From Oceanococcus sp964629015 (GTDB taxonomy: Bacteria; Pseudomonadota; Gammaproteobacteria; Nevskiales; Oceanococcaceae): a DNA stretch of 64,000 nt. The notes below the pieces were generated by a model, which was not told where the DNA came from, did not search any database, and was given only the letters and a program-made list of their open reading frames with translations. The translations under genes and the position numbers were made by a program. Every line of letters begins with the position of its first letter. Within the stretch, counting starts at the first letter, position 1. The stretch spans positions 62,001-126,000 of the forward strand of contig CAZVMN010000006.1 of assembly GCA_964629015.1 (NCBI GenBank). Reading direction: 5' to 3'. This document shows positions 54,133 to 62,997 of the stretch, in pieces.

Positions 54133-54921
54133 CTACGGCAACAAGGGCTCAGGATCGACCGGCTGGCCCAAACGGCGAATTTCGAAGTGCACCAACGGTC
54201 GGTTCTGCGGCCCCAAGCCCATGGTGGCAATGGCCTGCCCTGCCTTGATCTGCTGTCCTTCCTGCACCAGCAGCTTGGCGTTGTGGCCGTAGGCGGTCAG
54301 GTAATCCTCGCCGTGCTTGATAATCACCAGTTCACCGTAGCCCTTGAGTGCACCACCGGCATACACCACCTTGCCGTCAGCGGCCGCGGAAATGCTATCG
54401 CCGGCCTTGCCGCCGATATCGATACCTTTACGACCTTGCGCCGGGGCAAAGCGCGCGACAATTGGACCTTTGATGGGCCATCGCCAGCGATTGGGACCGA
54501 CCACCGGCGCACTGGCCGGACGCGGTGTCGCGCGCGGTTGTGGCGGTGGCTGAGGGCGCGGTGTGGCTGGGCGGCTGGCGACGCTGTCGTTGGGCGGTCG
54601 CCCCGGAGAACCCGTGCCGCCATAACGGGGCACATGAGGTTGGCGCAGCTCGCCCGGCAGCGGCGGATCGAGGCGCAAAATCTGCCCTGGATAAAGCTTG
54701 CCGTCACGACCAATGCCATTCCACCAAGCCAGATCACGGTGATCGAGCTGATGTTGGAAAGCCACGCCATAAAGCGTATCGCCAGGCTTGACCTGATAGG
54801 TCAGATCGCGCTCTTCCCAGCGCACCCAGTTGCTGGAACAGGCAGTCAGCAGGCCAATGCAGATCGCTACCAGTAACGGTAAGCCAGCAGGCCAAGCACG
54901 AGTATGGCGAGGGTGCTCCAC
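54133..54921 (-). CDS. nlpD: NlpD-like LysM/M23 lipoprotein
   Basis: A 262-residue outer-membrane lipoprotein activator of cell-wall amidases. The signal ends in GLLTAC (lipobox LTAC). A LysM peptidoglycan-binding domain follows (YQVKPGDTLYGVAFQHQLDH). A Pro/Arg-rich linker leads to a LytM/M23 domain: KGIDIGGKAGDSISAAADGK, VIIKHGEDYLTAYGHN, HFEIRRLG. Some zinc ligands appear to be missing (KGIDIGG, not HxGxD), as in non-catalytic NlpD/EnvC proteins. The GTG at 54921 lies inside yqaA; no ATG gives a signal. rpoS, the usual next gene in enterics, is absent. Confidence 0.88.
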   Translation of the reverse strand: MEHPRHTRAWPAGLPLLVAICIGLLTACSSNWVRWEERDLTYQVKPGDTLYGVAFQHQLDHRDLAWWNGIGRDGKLYPGQILRLDPPLPGELRQPHVPRYGGTGSPGRPPNDSVASRPATPRPQPPPQPRATPRPASAPVVGPNRWRWPIKGPIVARFAPAQGRKGIDIGGKAGDSISAAADGKVVYAGGALKGYGELVIIKHGEDYLTAYGHNAKLLVQEGQQIKAGQAIATMGLGPQNRPLVHFEIRRLGQPVDPEPLLP

Positions 54922-55442
54922 GCGATCTGGTCCATATAGCGCTTCAGATGAGGCTCTATCTTGGGGCCACCCCAGCGCACGAGCAAGGCAACCAAGAAAA
55001 AGCGACCGCCTCGACCAACCAAACTGGCAGCAACGAACAGGGGCAAGAACATGCCTCCCGCACCGGCTGCAATGGTGAAGACCTTGTATGGAATCGGCGT
55101 AAAGCCGGCCAGGAAAACCGCCCAGAAGCCCCACTGCTCGAACCACGCACGCGCAGTTTCGTAAGCTGGCAGATAACCCAGATCAACAATCAGTGGCATA
55201 GCCGCGTCAAGCAGCCAAAGCCCGATAAAGAATCCGATGACCCCACCGATCACCGAGCAAATCGTGGTCAGCGCAGCGAGCGGAACAGCGCGCTCCGGCC
55301 GCGCCATCACCATTGGCGCGAGCATGACATCGACCGGCACCGGAAAGAACGATGATTCGGCGATGGACAGGCCAGCCAGCCAGGCCGGCGCACGTCGATG
55401 CGCAGACAGGCGCAGCACCCAGTCGTACAGTTTCAACCACAT
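54867..55442 (-). CDS. yqaA: YqaA-family (SNARE-associated/VTT) membrane protein
   Basis: A 191-residue inner-membrane protein of the DedA/VTT superfamily, YqaA subgroup. Hydrophobic spans include AALTTICSVIGGVIGFFIGL and WSTLAILVLGLLAYRYW. The conserved segment FFPVPVDVMLAPMV near the start and GFTPIPYKVFTIAAGAGGM in the middle mark the family. ATG 55442 starts MWLKLYDWVLRLSAHRRAP. Lies between pcm and nlpD, as in Xanthomonas-like genomes. Possible lipid flippase role by analogy with DedA proteins. Confidence 0.88.
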   Translation of the reverse strand: MWLKLYDWVLRLSAHRRAPAWLAGLSIAESSFFPVPVDVMLAPMVMARPERAVPLAALTTICSVIGGVIGFFIGLWLLDAAMPLIVDLGYLPAYETARAWFEQWGFWAVFLAGFTPIPYKVFTIAAGAGGMFLPLFVAASLVGRGGRFFLVALLVRWGGPKIEPHLKRYMDQIAWSTLAILVLGLLAYRYW

Positions 55443-55465
55443 GGTGTTGTTGGCTCCGCCAGAAG

Positions 55466-56137
55466 TTAGTCGATTTTTTCCGCCAGCATCGGCACAAAAC
55501 TCACACCGGCGAGAATCTCGCGGCTGAGTCCACCATCCGGCTTGAGGGTAAAGCGGCAAAGCTGCTGGCCATCCGAACCGCCCACTGGAATCACCAGACG
55601 TCCACCAGGAGCCAGCTGGGTGAGCAAAGCTTCAGGCACGTGCGCCGCCGCCGCGGTGACGATGATGCCATCGAACGGCGCTTGCTGGGCCCATCCCTCG
55701 TGACCATCGCCATGGTTCAGATAGACGCGCATGTAGTTCAGGCCGCGTAAACGTCGTTCTGCTGACTGATTGAGGGAGCGAATGCGCTCAACCGAGTACA
55801 CACGATCCACAAGCTCAGCGAGAACCGCGGTCTGATAGCCACATCCGGTCCCCACCTCCAGCACATGACGCGCCTCGCGCCCCTCAAGAAGCGCTTGGGT
55901 CATCAGCGCGACCACGAAAGGCTGCGAGATCGTCTGTGCGCGGCCGATCGGCAGCGCGGTGTCTTCGTACGATTTGCGCAAATCCCACGCCGCATCGACA
56001 AACGCATGGCGCGGCACCCGCCCCATGGCCTCAAGTACACGCTCGTCGTGAATGCCCTTGGCAGCCAGACGTTCGATCAGCTTGGCGCGATAAAACTCCG
56101 GCGTCAGCCCCCGGCGCTTGCCACCCTCACCACTCAC
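55466..56137 (-). CDS. pcm: Protein-L-isoaspartate O-methyltransferase
   Basis: SAM-dependent repair enzyme that methylates isoaspartyl residues in aged proteins. The 223 residues include the substrate loop ALPIGRAQTISQPFVVALM and the SAM site VLEVGTGCGYQTAVLAEL. The GTG at 56137 overlaps the surE stop (GTGA). A TTG five codons upstream is possible. SurE-pcm is a conserved pair. Confidence 0.96.
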   Translation of the reverse strand: MSGEGGKRRGLTPEFYRAKLIERLAAKGIHDERVLEAMGRVPRHAFVDAAWDLRKSYEDTALPIGRAQTISQPFVVALMTQALLEGREARHVLEVGTGCGYQTAVLAELVDRVYSVERIRSLNQSAERRLRGLNYMRVYLNHGDGHEGWAQQAPFDGIIVTAAAAHVPEALLTQLAPGGRLVIPVGGSDGQQLCRFTLKPDGGLSREILAGVSFVPMLAEKID

Positions 56138-56880
56138 AGATCGGGAACCCAACCCTTCAGGCCTGACAATGCGTGATGGTTGGTCAGGTCAATCTGCAAG
56201 GGCGTCACGGCAACCTTGTTTTGATTGATCGCATAAAAGTCTGTGCCGGGACCGGCATCCTGCTCACTGCCCGCAGGTCCGATCCAGTAAATCGGTCGTC
56301 CGCGCGGGTCCTGGTCACGCACCACGTCCTCGGCAATATGCCGATAACCCAGGCGCGTCACATCAATGCCCTGCAACTGCTCGTACGGCAAATCGGGCAC
56401 ATTGATGTTGAGAATACTGCCGGGCGGCAAAGGGTGGGTCGGCAAATCCGCAAGCATGCGCACCACCACCTGCGCCGCCGCATCATAGTGCTTGGGTTGA
56501 TAAGCCACATTGGACACGGCGATCGAGGGCAGTCCCATGAAGCGCCCTTCCATGGCCGCGGCGACCGTGCCGGAGTACAGCGTGTCGTCACCCAGATTGG
56601 CACCGGCATTGATACCTGACACCACAATATCGGGACGATGGTCGAGCAGACCGGTGATCGCGAGATGCACGCAATCGGTGGGCGTGCCATCCACGGAGTA
56701 CCAACCCGGCTGCATTTCATTGATACGCAGCGGGCGACCTAGCGTCAGAGAGTTACTGGCACCACTGCGATTTCGGTCAGGCGCGACCACGGTCAGCTGC
56801 CCGAGCGATTCGAGAGCACGCGCGAGCGCACGCAATCCCGGCGCGTGTATGCCATCATCGTTAGAGAGAAGTATGCGCAT
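56134..56880 (-). CDS. surE: 5'/3'-nucleotidase SurE
   Basis: Metal-dependent survival phosphatase acting on nucleoside monophosphates. The 248 residues start with the diagnostic MRILLSNDDGIHAPGLRALA with the metal-binding DD pair. They continue with APDRNRSGASNSLT, the VDGTPTDCVHLAI segment and SGINAGANLGDDTLYSGTVA. It leads a surE-pcm-yqaA-nlpD run. The smr gene starts 62 nt away on the other strand. Confidence 0.97.
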   Translation of the reverse strand: MRILLSNDDGIHAPGLRALARALESLGQLTVVAPDRNRSGASNSLTLGRPLRINEMQPGWYSVDGTPTDCVHLAITGLLDHRPDIVVSGINAGANLGDDTLYSGTVAAAMEGRFMGLPSIAVSNVAYQPKHYDAAAQVVVRMLADLPTHPLPPGSILNINVPDLPYEQLQGIDVTRLGYRHIAEDVVRDQDPRGRPIYWIGPAGSEQDAGPGTDFYAINQNKVAVTPLQIDLTNHHALSGLKGWVPDL

Positions 56881-56942
56881 AAGCGGCGCGAATATTAGCA
56901 GTTGATCGAAGCTAGGCCCAACGGGAGCCAGGAGAAAGCGCG

Positions 56943-57509
56943 ATGAAGCGGCACGATGGGTTTCGCCACGAGGACGATGACAGTGACGAACTGTCGGTGT
57001 GGCGCGCCGAGCTCGAACAGGTCAAACCGCTGGATTCAAAACAGCGTGCGCCGCTGCCACTGCCTCAAGATCTGACCCAAGGACAACTGCAGCGGCGTCA
57101 GCGTGAGCATGCGCAGATCATGCACGAAGCCATGCATGGCGCTTTTGAAGCCGAGGATTTCAACACCGGCGATGAACAGGAATTTCGCCGAGGCAGCCTG
57201 CCGCGTGCGACCTTGCGCAAATTGCGCCGCGGGCAATTCGCGATCCAATCGACCCTGGACGTACACGGTTTGCGTCGCGATGAGGCCCATCGCGCCACGC
57301 AAAGTTTCCTCGCCACCGCGCAACTGCGTCAATGGCGCTGCGTGAAAATCATTCATGGTAAAGGCCTGCATTCGCCGCGCGGTCTACCCGTGCTCAAACA
57401 CCGGGTGGAAATCAGCTTGCGTCAAAACGAAGATGTATTGGCCTATTGCTCGGCCCCAACCTGGGCCGGCGGTCACGGGGCGACCCTGGTGCTGCTGCGC
57501 CGTCGCTAG
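56943..57509 (+). CDS. Smr-domain protein
   Basis: A 188-residue protein with a C-terminal Smr (small MutS-related) domain: STLDVHGLRRDEAHRATQSF, then VKIIHGKGLHSPRGLPVLK and HGATLVLLRRR. The N-terminal half is charged and shares the SmrA/YdaL-type layout. Smr domains can nick DNA or RNA; the LDVHGLR and HGKG motifs needed for activity are present. It occupies the place between ispF and surE where truD sits in many gammaproteobacteria, and is on the opposite strand from both. Confidence 0.88.
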   Translation: MKRHDGFRHEDDDSDELSVWRAELEQVKPLDSKQRAPLPLPQDLTQGQLQRRQREHAQIMHEAMHGAFEAEDFNTGDEQEFRRGSLPRATLRKLRRGQFAIQSTLDVHGLRRDEAHRATQSFLATAQLRQWRCVKIIHGKGLHSPRGLPVLKHRVEISLRQNEDVLAYCSAPTWAGGHGATLVLLRRR

Positions 57510-57517
57510 GGCTCAGT

Positions 57518-57991
57518 TCAGATCCGTTCCAGCAAGGCCACAGCCTGCGCCGCCAAACCTTCGCCACGCCCTGTATAACCGAGCTTTTCCGTGGTTGTCG
57601 CTTTCAGATTGACCGCGTCGCGCTGGATACCCAAAAGTCCGGCAATGGTGTCGCGAATCGCATCGCGATGTGGCGCCAACTTCGGCCGCTCACTGATCAA
57701 ACACAGATCACAGTTTTCCACCCGCCAGCCGGCCTCGGTTACGCGGGCCAAAACGGTTTTGAGCAACTCGCGGCTGTCCGCGCCCGCATAACTGGAATCG
57801 GTGTCAGGGAAATGTTGGCCAATATCACCCAAACCCGCAGCGCCGAGCAGCGCATCGCACAGCGCGTGCAACAACACATCGCCGTCGGAATGCGCAATAA
57901 CGCCCTTATCGTGGGGCACTTTCACCCCGCCCAGCATGACGTAATCGCCAGTTCCGAAGCGGTGAACGTCAAATCCCATTCCAACTCTCAT
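57518..57991 (-). CDS. ispF: 2-C-methyl-D-erythritol 2,4-cyclodiphosphate synthase
   Basis: MEP-pathway enzyme for isoprenoid precursors. The 157 residues show GMGFDVHRFGTGDYVMLGG with metal ligands D and H, then HSDGDVLLHALCDALLGAAG and GDIGQHFPDTDSSYAGADSR. Start overlaps the ispD stop (ATGA). Confidence 0.97.
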   Translation of the reverse strand: MRVGMGFDVHRFGTGDYVMLGGVKVPHDKGVIAHSDGDVLLHALCDALLGAAGLGDIGQHFPDTDSSYAGADSRELLKTVLARVTEAGWRVENCDLCLISERPKLAPHRDAIRDTIAGLLGIQRDAVNLKATTTEKLGYTGRGEGLAAQAVALLERI

Positions 57992-58686
57992 GCGTGCTCC
58001 AGCAAAGCCTCGGCCAGGCGCAAGTCCGACGGCGTGGTGATTTTGAAATTGAGTGCATCACCCACGACAAGGCGCGGGGTGTAACCCGCCAACTCCATGC
58101 ACGAGGCCTCGTCGGTGATGCTCAAGCCCTGCTGCAGCGCACTCTCCAGCGCCGCGTGCAAACGCGCCAGCTCAAAATACTGCGGGGTTTGTGCCAGCCA
58201 GATCGTGCCGCGATCAACGGTTTCGCTAACGATCGATCCATCCACACTGCGTTTGAGCGTGTCCTGAGCCGGCAATGCCAGCAGTGCGCCATGCTCGCCC
58301 GGTGGTGCCGCCAGCAAACGAGACAAGGCGTCCACAGGCAACAACGCTCGCGCGGCGTCATGAACCAACACGCCGGACCGAGGATCCGGCGGATTGGGCA
58401 AACTGAGCAACGCGTTGAGTCCCGCCAGAACCGAATCCGCGCGTTCGGACCCACCGACACAGACCTTGACCCGCTCATCCGCCGCGTGCACGCAATCAGG
58501 CCAGTGAGCATCGTCCGCCGCCAGCGCGAGCATCACGCCACTCACAGCAGGCATCGCCAACAGCCGTTGCAGACAATGATCCAGCACACAGCGCCCGTGC
58601 AGCGCGCGGTATTGCTTGGGCACATCACCAGGAAGGCGACGCCCCACACCGGCGGCCGGCACAACGGCCCACAAAGCGGGAGACAT
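57988..58686 (-). CDS. ispD: 2-C-methyl-D-erythritol 4-phosphate cytidylyltransferase
   Basis: Transfers CMP to methylerythritol phosphate. The 232 residues start with the nucleotide-binding VVPAAGVGRRLPGDVPKQYR, then VHDAARALLPVDALSRLL and the C-terminal TDEASCMELAG and GDALNFKITTPSDL. It is coupled to ftsB upstream (TGATG) and ispF downstream (ATGA). Confidence 0.96.
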   Translation of the reverse strand: MSPALWAVVPAAGVGRRLPGDVPKQYRALHGRCVLDHCLQRLLAMPAVSGVMLALAADDAHWPDCVHAADERVKVCVGGSERADSVLAGLNALLSLPNPPDPRSGVLVHDAARALLPVDALSRLLAAPPGEHGALLALPAQDTLKRSVDGSIVSETVDRGTIWLAQTPQYFELARLHAALESALQQGLSITDEASCMELAGYTPRLVVGDALNFKITTPSDLRLAEALLEHA

Positions 58687-58958
58687 CAGTGGACGATCAG
58701 ATAGAAGGTTTCGCCAGGGCGAATCATGCCGAGATCGGCCCGCGCGTGATACTCGATCGCGTCAGGATCGGTTTCCAGACGCACGATTTCCGCTTCCAGA
58801 ATCTCATTGCGCTCACGCAATTGAGCGTTGTGCTCCGCTGCCGCTTCGACCTGTGCTGTCAGATCAGCAGCGTCAAGCCAGCCGCCCGGCCCTATCCAGA
58901 GCCGGTACTGCAGGTAGAGTATCCCTGCCCCGATAATTACCCAGGTCCAACGCGGCAT
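58686..58958 (-). CDS. ftsB: Cell division protein FtsB
   Basis: A 90-residue bitopic inner-membrane protein of the FtsQLB complex. It has a short cytoplasmic end, one span (WVIIGAGILYLQYRLWI), then a coiled coil (LTAQVEAAAEHNAQLRERNE) and the FtsB-like tail ADLGMIRPGETFYLIV. It lies between eno and ispD, the conserved gammaproteobacterial order. Confidence 0.95.
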   Translation of the reverse strand: MPRWTWVIIGAGILYLQYRLWIGPGGWLDAADLTAQVEAAAEHNAQLRERNEILEAEIVRLETDPDAIEYHARADLGMIRPGETFYLIVH

Positions 58959-58995
58959 GGTCGCAGTTTAGCAAAAGGCCGCGAAATCGGGGATT

Positions 58996-60279
58996 TCAGG
59001 CTTTCACCGGGAAAGCCGACAGCCCCGGGTAGCGCGCGGCATCGCCGAGTGCTTCTTCGATCCGCAGCAACTGGTTGTACTTGGCAATGCGATCGGAACG
59101 GCACAGGGAACCCGTCTTGATCTGCGTCGCGGTGGTCGCAACAGCCAGATCCGCAATGGTCGCATCTTCGGTTTCACCGCTGCGATGCGAGACTACCGCC
59201 GAATACCCAGCCTTATCCGCCATCGCGATGGCCTGCAGGGTTTCGGTCAAGGTGCCGATCTGGTTGACTTTGATCAGGATGGAGTTGGCCACGCCCTTCT
59301 CAATACCCTCGGCCAGAATCGCCGGGTTGGTCACGAACAGATCATCACCCACCAATTGCGTGCTGCCACCCAAGCGCTCGGTGAGCAACTTCCATCCGGC
59401 CCAATCGTCCTCAGCCATGCCGTCTTCGATGGTGATGATCGGGAATTGCCCCACCAACTCCGCCAGGTAATCGCAGAACTCCGCGCTATTGAACCGGCGA
59501 TTTTCCGACGCCAACGTGTAGATGCCATCTTTGTAGAACTCACTGCTGGCCACATCCAGGCCCAGCAGCACATCTTTGCCCAGACTGTAACCGGCAGCTT
59601 CCACAGCCTCGGCCAGCGTTTCCACCGCCGCGGCGTTAGACGGCAGATTCGGCGCGAAGCCCCCTTCGTCGCCCACCGCAGTGTTGAGTCCGCGCTTGTT
59701 CAGTACCTTCTTCAGGTGATGGAAGATTTCGGTACCCACGCGCAGGGATTCGGAAAACCGATCCACACCGACCGGCAAGATCATGAATTCCTGAATATCG
59801 ACGTTGTTGTCGGCATGCGCGCCACCATTGATGACGTTCATCATCGGCACCGGCAGGGTGTTGGCTGCATCGCCACCAAGGTGACGGAACAAGGGCAGTT
59901 TGCGCGAGACGGCGGCAGCCTGCGCCGTGGCCAGTGAAACCGCCAAAATGGCGTTCGCGCCCAAACGCGATTTGTTGTCGCTGCCATCCAGATCGATCAT
60001 GGTCTGATCGACATCCGCTTGGTCCAGCGCATCCTTGCCGCTGACCGCTTTGGCGATTTCACCATTCACATTGGCGACGGCTTTGCTGACGCCCTTGCCC
60101 ATGTAGCGTGCCGCATCGCCATCACGCAACTCCACCGCTTCGCGCGCCCCCGTGGACGCACCCGAGGGAACAAGAGCACGCCCAAAGCTGCCGTCTTCCA
60201 GGGTAATTTCCGCTTCGACCGTCGGGTTTCCACGCGAATCGATAACTTCGCGTCCGTGTACTTTGGCAATACGGCTCAT
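58996..60279 (-). CDS. eno: Enolase
   Basis: Glycolytic enzyme interconverting 2-phosphoglycerate and phosphoenolpyruvate. From ATG 60279 it has 427 residues beginning MSRIAKVHGREVIDSRGNPT. The catalytic residues lie in VGDDLFVTN and the signature ILIKVNQIGTLTETLQAI, with SHRSGETEDATIADLAV. GGGAG lies 7 nt before this ATG; a start six codons upstream at 60297 lacks support. Between kdsA and ftsB. Confidence 0.98.
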   Translation of the reverse strand: MSRIAKVHGREVIDSRGNPTVEAEITLEDGSFGRALVPSGASTGAREAVELRDGDAARYMGKGVSKAVANVNGEIAKAVSGKDALDQADVDQTMIDLDGSDNKSRLGANAILAVSLATAQAAAVSRKLPLFRHLGGDAANTLPVPMMNVINGGAHADNNVDIQEFMILPVGVDRFSESLRVGTEIFHHLKKVLNKRGLNTAVGDEGGFAPNLPSNAAAVETLAEAVEAAGYSLGKDVLLGLDVASSEFYKDGIYTLASENRRFNSAEFCDYLAELVGQFPIITIEDGMAEDDWAGWKLLTERLGGSTQLVGDDLFVTNPAILAEGIEKGVANSILIKVNQIGTLTETLQAIAMADKAGYSAVVSHRSGETEDATIADLAVATTATQIKTGSLCRSDRIAKYNQLLRIEEALGDAARYPGLSAFPVKA

Positions 60280-60385
60280 TCGATGACTCCCACTCAAGCT
60301 CTAACCGGAGCCCCCGGCACAGACGCCGGCACTCCGCAGTTGGATTGCACCGCAACGCATACGGCGTCGGGCGAACAGTTAAAAA

Positions 60386-61225
60386 TCAGAGTAAATCTTC
60401 TGCCAGCGGCGCAGCTTGCACCGCCTGGTGCACGGCGGCCAGCTGTGTCAGCAGCGGCTCAGCCAAGGCCAACGGCCACGAATTCGGGCCATCGCATAGC
60501 GCTTCATCGGGCTTGGGATGGGTTTCCATGAACAAGCCTGACACCCCGGCACCAATCGCCGCGCGGGCCAAAACCGGTATGTATTCACGTTGGCCACCGG
60601 AGGCGTTGCCCTGCCCGCCCGGAAGCTGCACAGAATGCGTGCAATCGAAGATCACCGGGCAGCCGGTTTCTCGCATCGCGGCCAAGCCGCGCATATCGGA
60701 GACCAGATTGTTGTAACCGAAGGAAAAGCCACGTTCGCACAACATAACTGGCGTTTGCGGTGCGACCTCGCGCATCTTGGCCACCACATTGCCCATTTCC
60801 CAGGGCGACATGAACTGACCTTTTTTCACGTTGACGGGCTTGCCTGCCAAAGCCACACGCTGCATGAAATTGGTTTGACGACACAAAAATGCCGGCGTCT
60901 GAATCACATCCGCCACCGCCGCCACTTCCTCGATCGGAGTGTCTTCGTGCACATCGGTGATCACTGGCACGCCAATCTGACGTTGAACCTCAGCCAACAT
61001 GTTCAGGCCTTCGCTGATGCCTGGTCCGCGATAGCTCTTGTGCGAACTGCGGTTGGCCTTGTCGAAACTGCCCTTGAATACATAGGAGATACCCAGTTTG
61101 GCGGTGATCTCCTTAAGATGCCCGGCAACCTCGAGCACCATGTCCAGATTCTCCAAGGTGTCCGGCCCGGCCAGCAACAACAGCGGCTGGTTCAGCCCAA
61201 CATCATAACCTGCGATCTTGCCCAT
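60386..61225 (-). CDS. kdsA: 3-deoxy-8-phosphooctulonate synthase
   Basis: Makes Kdo 8-phosphate for lipopolysaccharide from arabinose 5-phosphate and phosphoenolpyruvate. The 279 residues contain FKGSFDKANRSSHKSYRGPG, VPVITDVHEDTPIEEVA, DVIQTPAFLCRQTNFM and CERGFSFGYNNLVSDMR, all typical. Follows pyrG by 3 nt. Confirms an outer membrane with LPS. Confidence 0.98.
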   Translation of the reverse strand: MGKIAGYDVGLNQPLLLLAGPDTLENLDMVLEVAGHLKEITAKLGISYVFKGSFDKANRSSHKSYRGPGISEGLNMLAEVQRQIGVPVITDVHEDTPIEEVAAVADVIQTPAFLCRQTNFMQRVALAGKPVNVKKGQFMSPWEMGNVVAKMREVAPQTPVMLCERGFSFGYNNLVSDMRGLAAMRETGCPVIFDCTHSVQLPGGQGNASGGQREYIPVLARAAIGAGVSGLFMETHPKPDEALCDGPNSWPLALAEPLLTQLAAVHQAVQAAPLAEDLL

Positions 61226-61228
61226 GGT

Positions 61229-62884
61229 TTACGCCGCCGCCTGCTGATCGAGCTTACGTTCGCGCGCTGCGGCAATGAAGCCACGGAACAACGGATGCCC
61301 GTCGCGCGGTGTGGACGTGAACTCGGGGTGGAACTGGCACCCCACAAACCAGGGATGGTCCGGCAACTCAATGATTTCGACCAGATGGTCGTCACGTTGC
61401 TCACCCGCGAACAACATGCCTTTGCTGGCCAAAACCTCACGGTACGCGTTGTTGAACTCGTAACGATGGCGATGGCGTTCGACGATCTCATCGCTGCCGT
61501 ACAAAGCACGAACACGGCTCTGCGGGTGGAGGTGGCAGGTCTGTGCGCCCAGGCGCATCGTGCCGCCCTTACGGTCCTGCGCACTGCGGAGCTCAACCGT
61601 GCCATCCGGGTTGTGCCATTCGGTGACCAGTCCAATCACAGGATGCGGCGTATCAACGTTGAACTCTGTGCTGTGAGCACCTTCAAGGCCAGCCACATCA
61701 CGGGCGAACTCGATCGCCGCAATCTGCATCCCCAGACAAATGCCCAAGTACGGCACGCCATTTTCTCGTGCATAGCGCACTGCAGCGATTTTGCCCTCGA
61801 CACCGCGCTCACCAAATCCGCCTGGTACGAGAATGGCGTCGGCGCTGGCCAGCTGATCAATCCCTTCCGCTTCCAATCGCTCGGAATCGACGTAATTGAT
61901 CCGCACCCGGGTGTTGGTGTGAATGCCAGCGTGATGCAACGCCTCATTGACCGATTTGTAGGCATCAGCCAGATCGACGTATTTGCCGACCATGGCGACC
62001 TTGACCTCGGCATCCTGGCGTTCCGCCGCATCGATGACGTGCGCCCATTCCGACAGGTCAGCCTCCGGTGCATCCAGACCGAAGCGCTTGACCACCAACT
62101 CATCCAAGCCCTGCTCGTAGTAATGGGTCGGGATCGTGTAGATGTCTTTCACATCGGTGGCGGATATGACCGCCTGCTCACGCACATTGCAGAACAGCGC
62201 AATCTTGCGACGTTCATTGGCCGGCATCTCGCGGTCGCTGCGACAAATCAACACGTCCGGCTGAATGCCGATACTGCGCAGCTCCTTGACCGAGTGCTGG
62301 GTCGGCTTGGTCTTCATCTCACCCGAGGAACCGATGTACGGCACCAGGGTCAGGTGAACAAACATGGAGCGTTCCGGGCCGTACTCGACACCAAACTGAC
62401 GAATGGCCTCCAAGAACGGCAGGCTCTCGATGTCACCCACGGTGCCACCAATTTCCACCATGCAGATGTCGGCGCCTTCACCACCCTGCAATATGCAGCG
62501 CTTGATCTCATCGGTGATGTGCGGAATAACCTGCACCGTACCGCCCAGATAATCTCCGCGCCGCTCTTTTTCGAGCACATTGGAGTAAATCTGACCGGTC
62601 GTAAAATTGCTGTGACGGCTGGTTTTGTTGCGCAGGAAACGTTCGTAGTGACCAAGATCGAGGTCGGTTTCCGCGCCATCCTGGGTGACGTAAACCTCAC
62701 CATGCTGGAACGGACTCATGGTGCCCGCATCCACGTTGAGGTAAGGGTCCAGCTTGATCATGGCAACGCGCAACTTGCGCGACTCAAGCAACGCGGCAAG
62801 CGATGCTGCCGCAATACCCTTGCCCAGCGAAGACACCACGCCCCCGGTGACAAAAACGAAACGCGTGTCAGATTGGTGATTCAT
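61229..62884 (-). CDS. pyrG: CTP synthase
   Basis: Glutamine-dependent amination of UTP to CTP. The 551 residues start FVFVTGGVVSSLGKGIAAAS (ATP site). The synthase half holds KLDPYLNVDAGTMSPFQHGE and VEIGGTVGDIES. The C-terminal class I glutaminase has its nucleophile cysteine in YLGICLGMQIAAIEF and the histidine in VGCQFHPEFTS. Order tilS-pyrG-kdsA-eno is conserved. Confidence 0.98.
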   Translation of the reverse strand: MNHQSDTRFVFVTGGVVSSLGKGIAAASLAALLESRKLRVAMIKLDPYLNVDAGTMSPFQHGEVYVTQDGAETDLDLGHYERFLRNKTSRHSNFTTGQIYSNVLEKERRGDYLGGTVQVIPHITDEIKRCILQGGEGADICMVEIGGTVGDIESLPFLEAIRQFGVEYGPERSMFVHLTLVPYIGSSGEMKTKPTQHSVKELRSIGIQPDVLICRSDREMPANERRKIALFCNVREQAVISATDVKDIYTIPTHYYEQGLDELVVKRFGLDAPEADLSEWAHVIDAAERQDAEVKVAMVGKYVDLADAYKSVNEALHHAGIHTNTRVRINYVDSERLEAEGIDQLASADAILVPGGFGERGVEGKIAAVRYARENGVPYLGICLGMQIAAIEFARDVAGLEGAHSTEFNVDTPHPVIGLVTEWHNPDGTVELRSAQDRKGGTMRLGAQTCHLHPQSRVRALYGSDEIVERHRHRYEFNNAYREVLASKGMLFAGEQRDDHLVEIIELPDHPWFVGCQFHPEFTSTPRDGHPLFRGFIAAARERKLDQQAAA

Positions 62885-62997
62885 GGGGGCTCCGAAAATT
62901 CCCCCGTATTTTAGCTGATGGGCTTGTCATCGGACAATTGTTTGTCGCTCACCCATGCCCTCATGAAAAATCCTTATATTATTGTTTTTATTTGTTT

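Noticed and set aside
60590..62914. A 774-codon open frame on the plus strand opposite kdsA and pyrG
   Set aside because: Its sequence is a mirror of conserved kdsA and pyrG codons, rich in His, Gln and Arg with no domain. GC-biased third positions routinely keep the antisense frame open.
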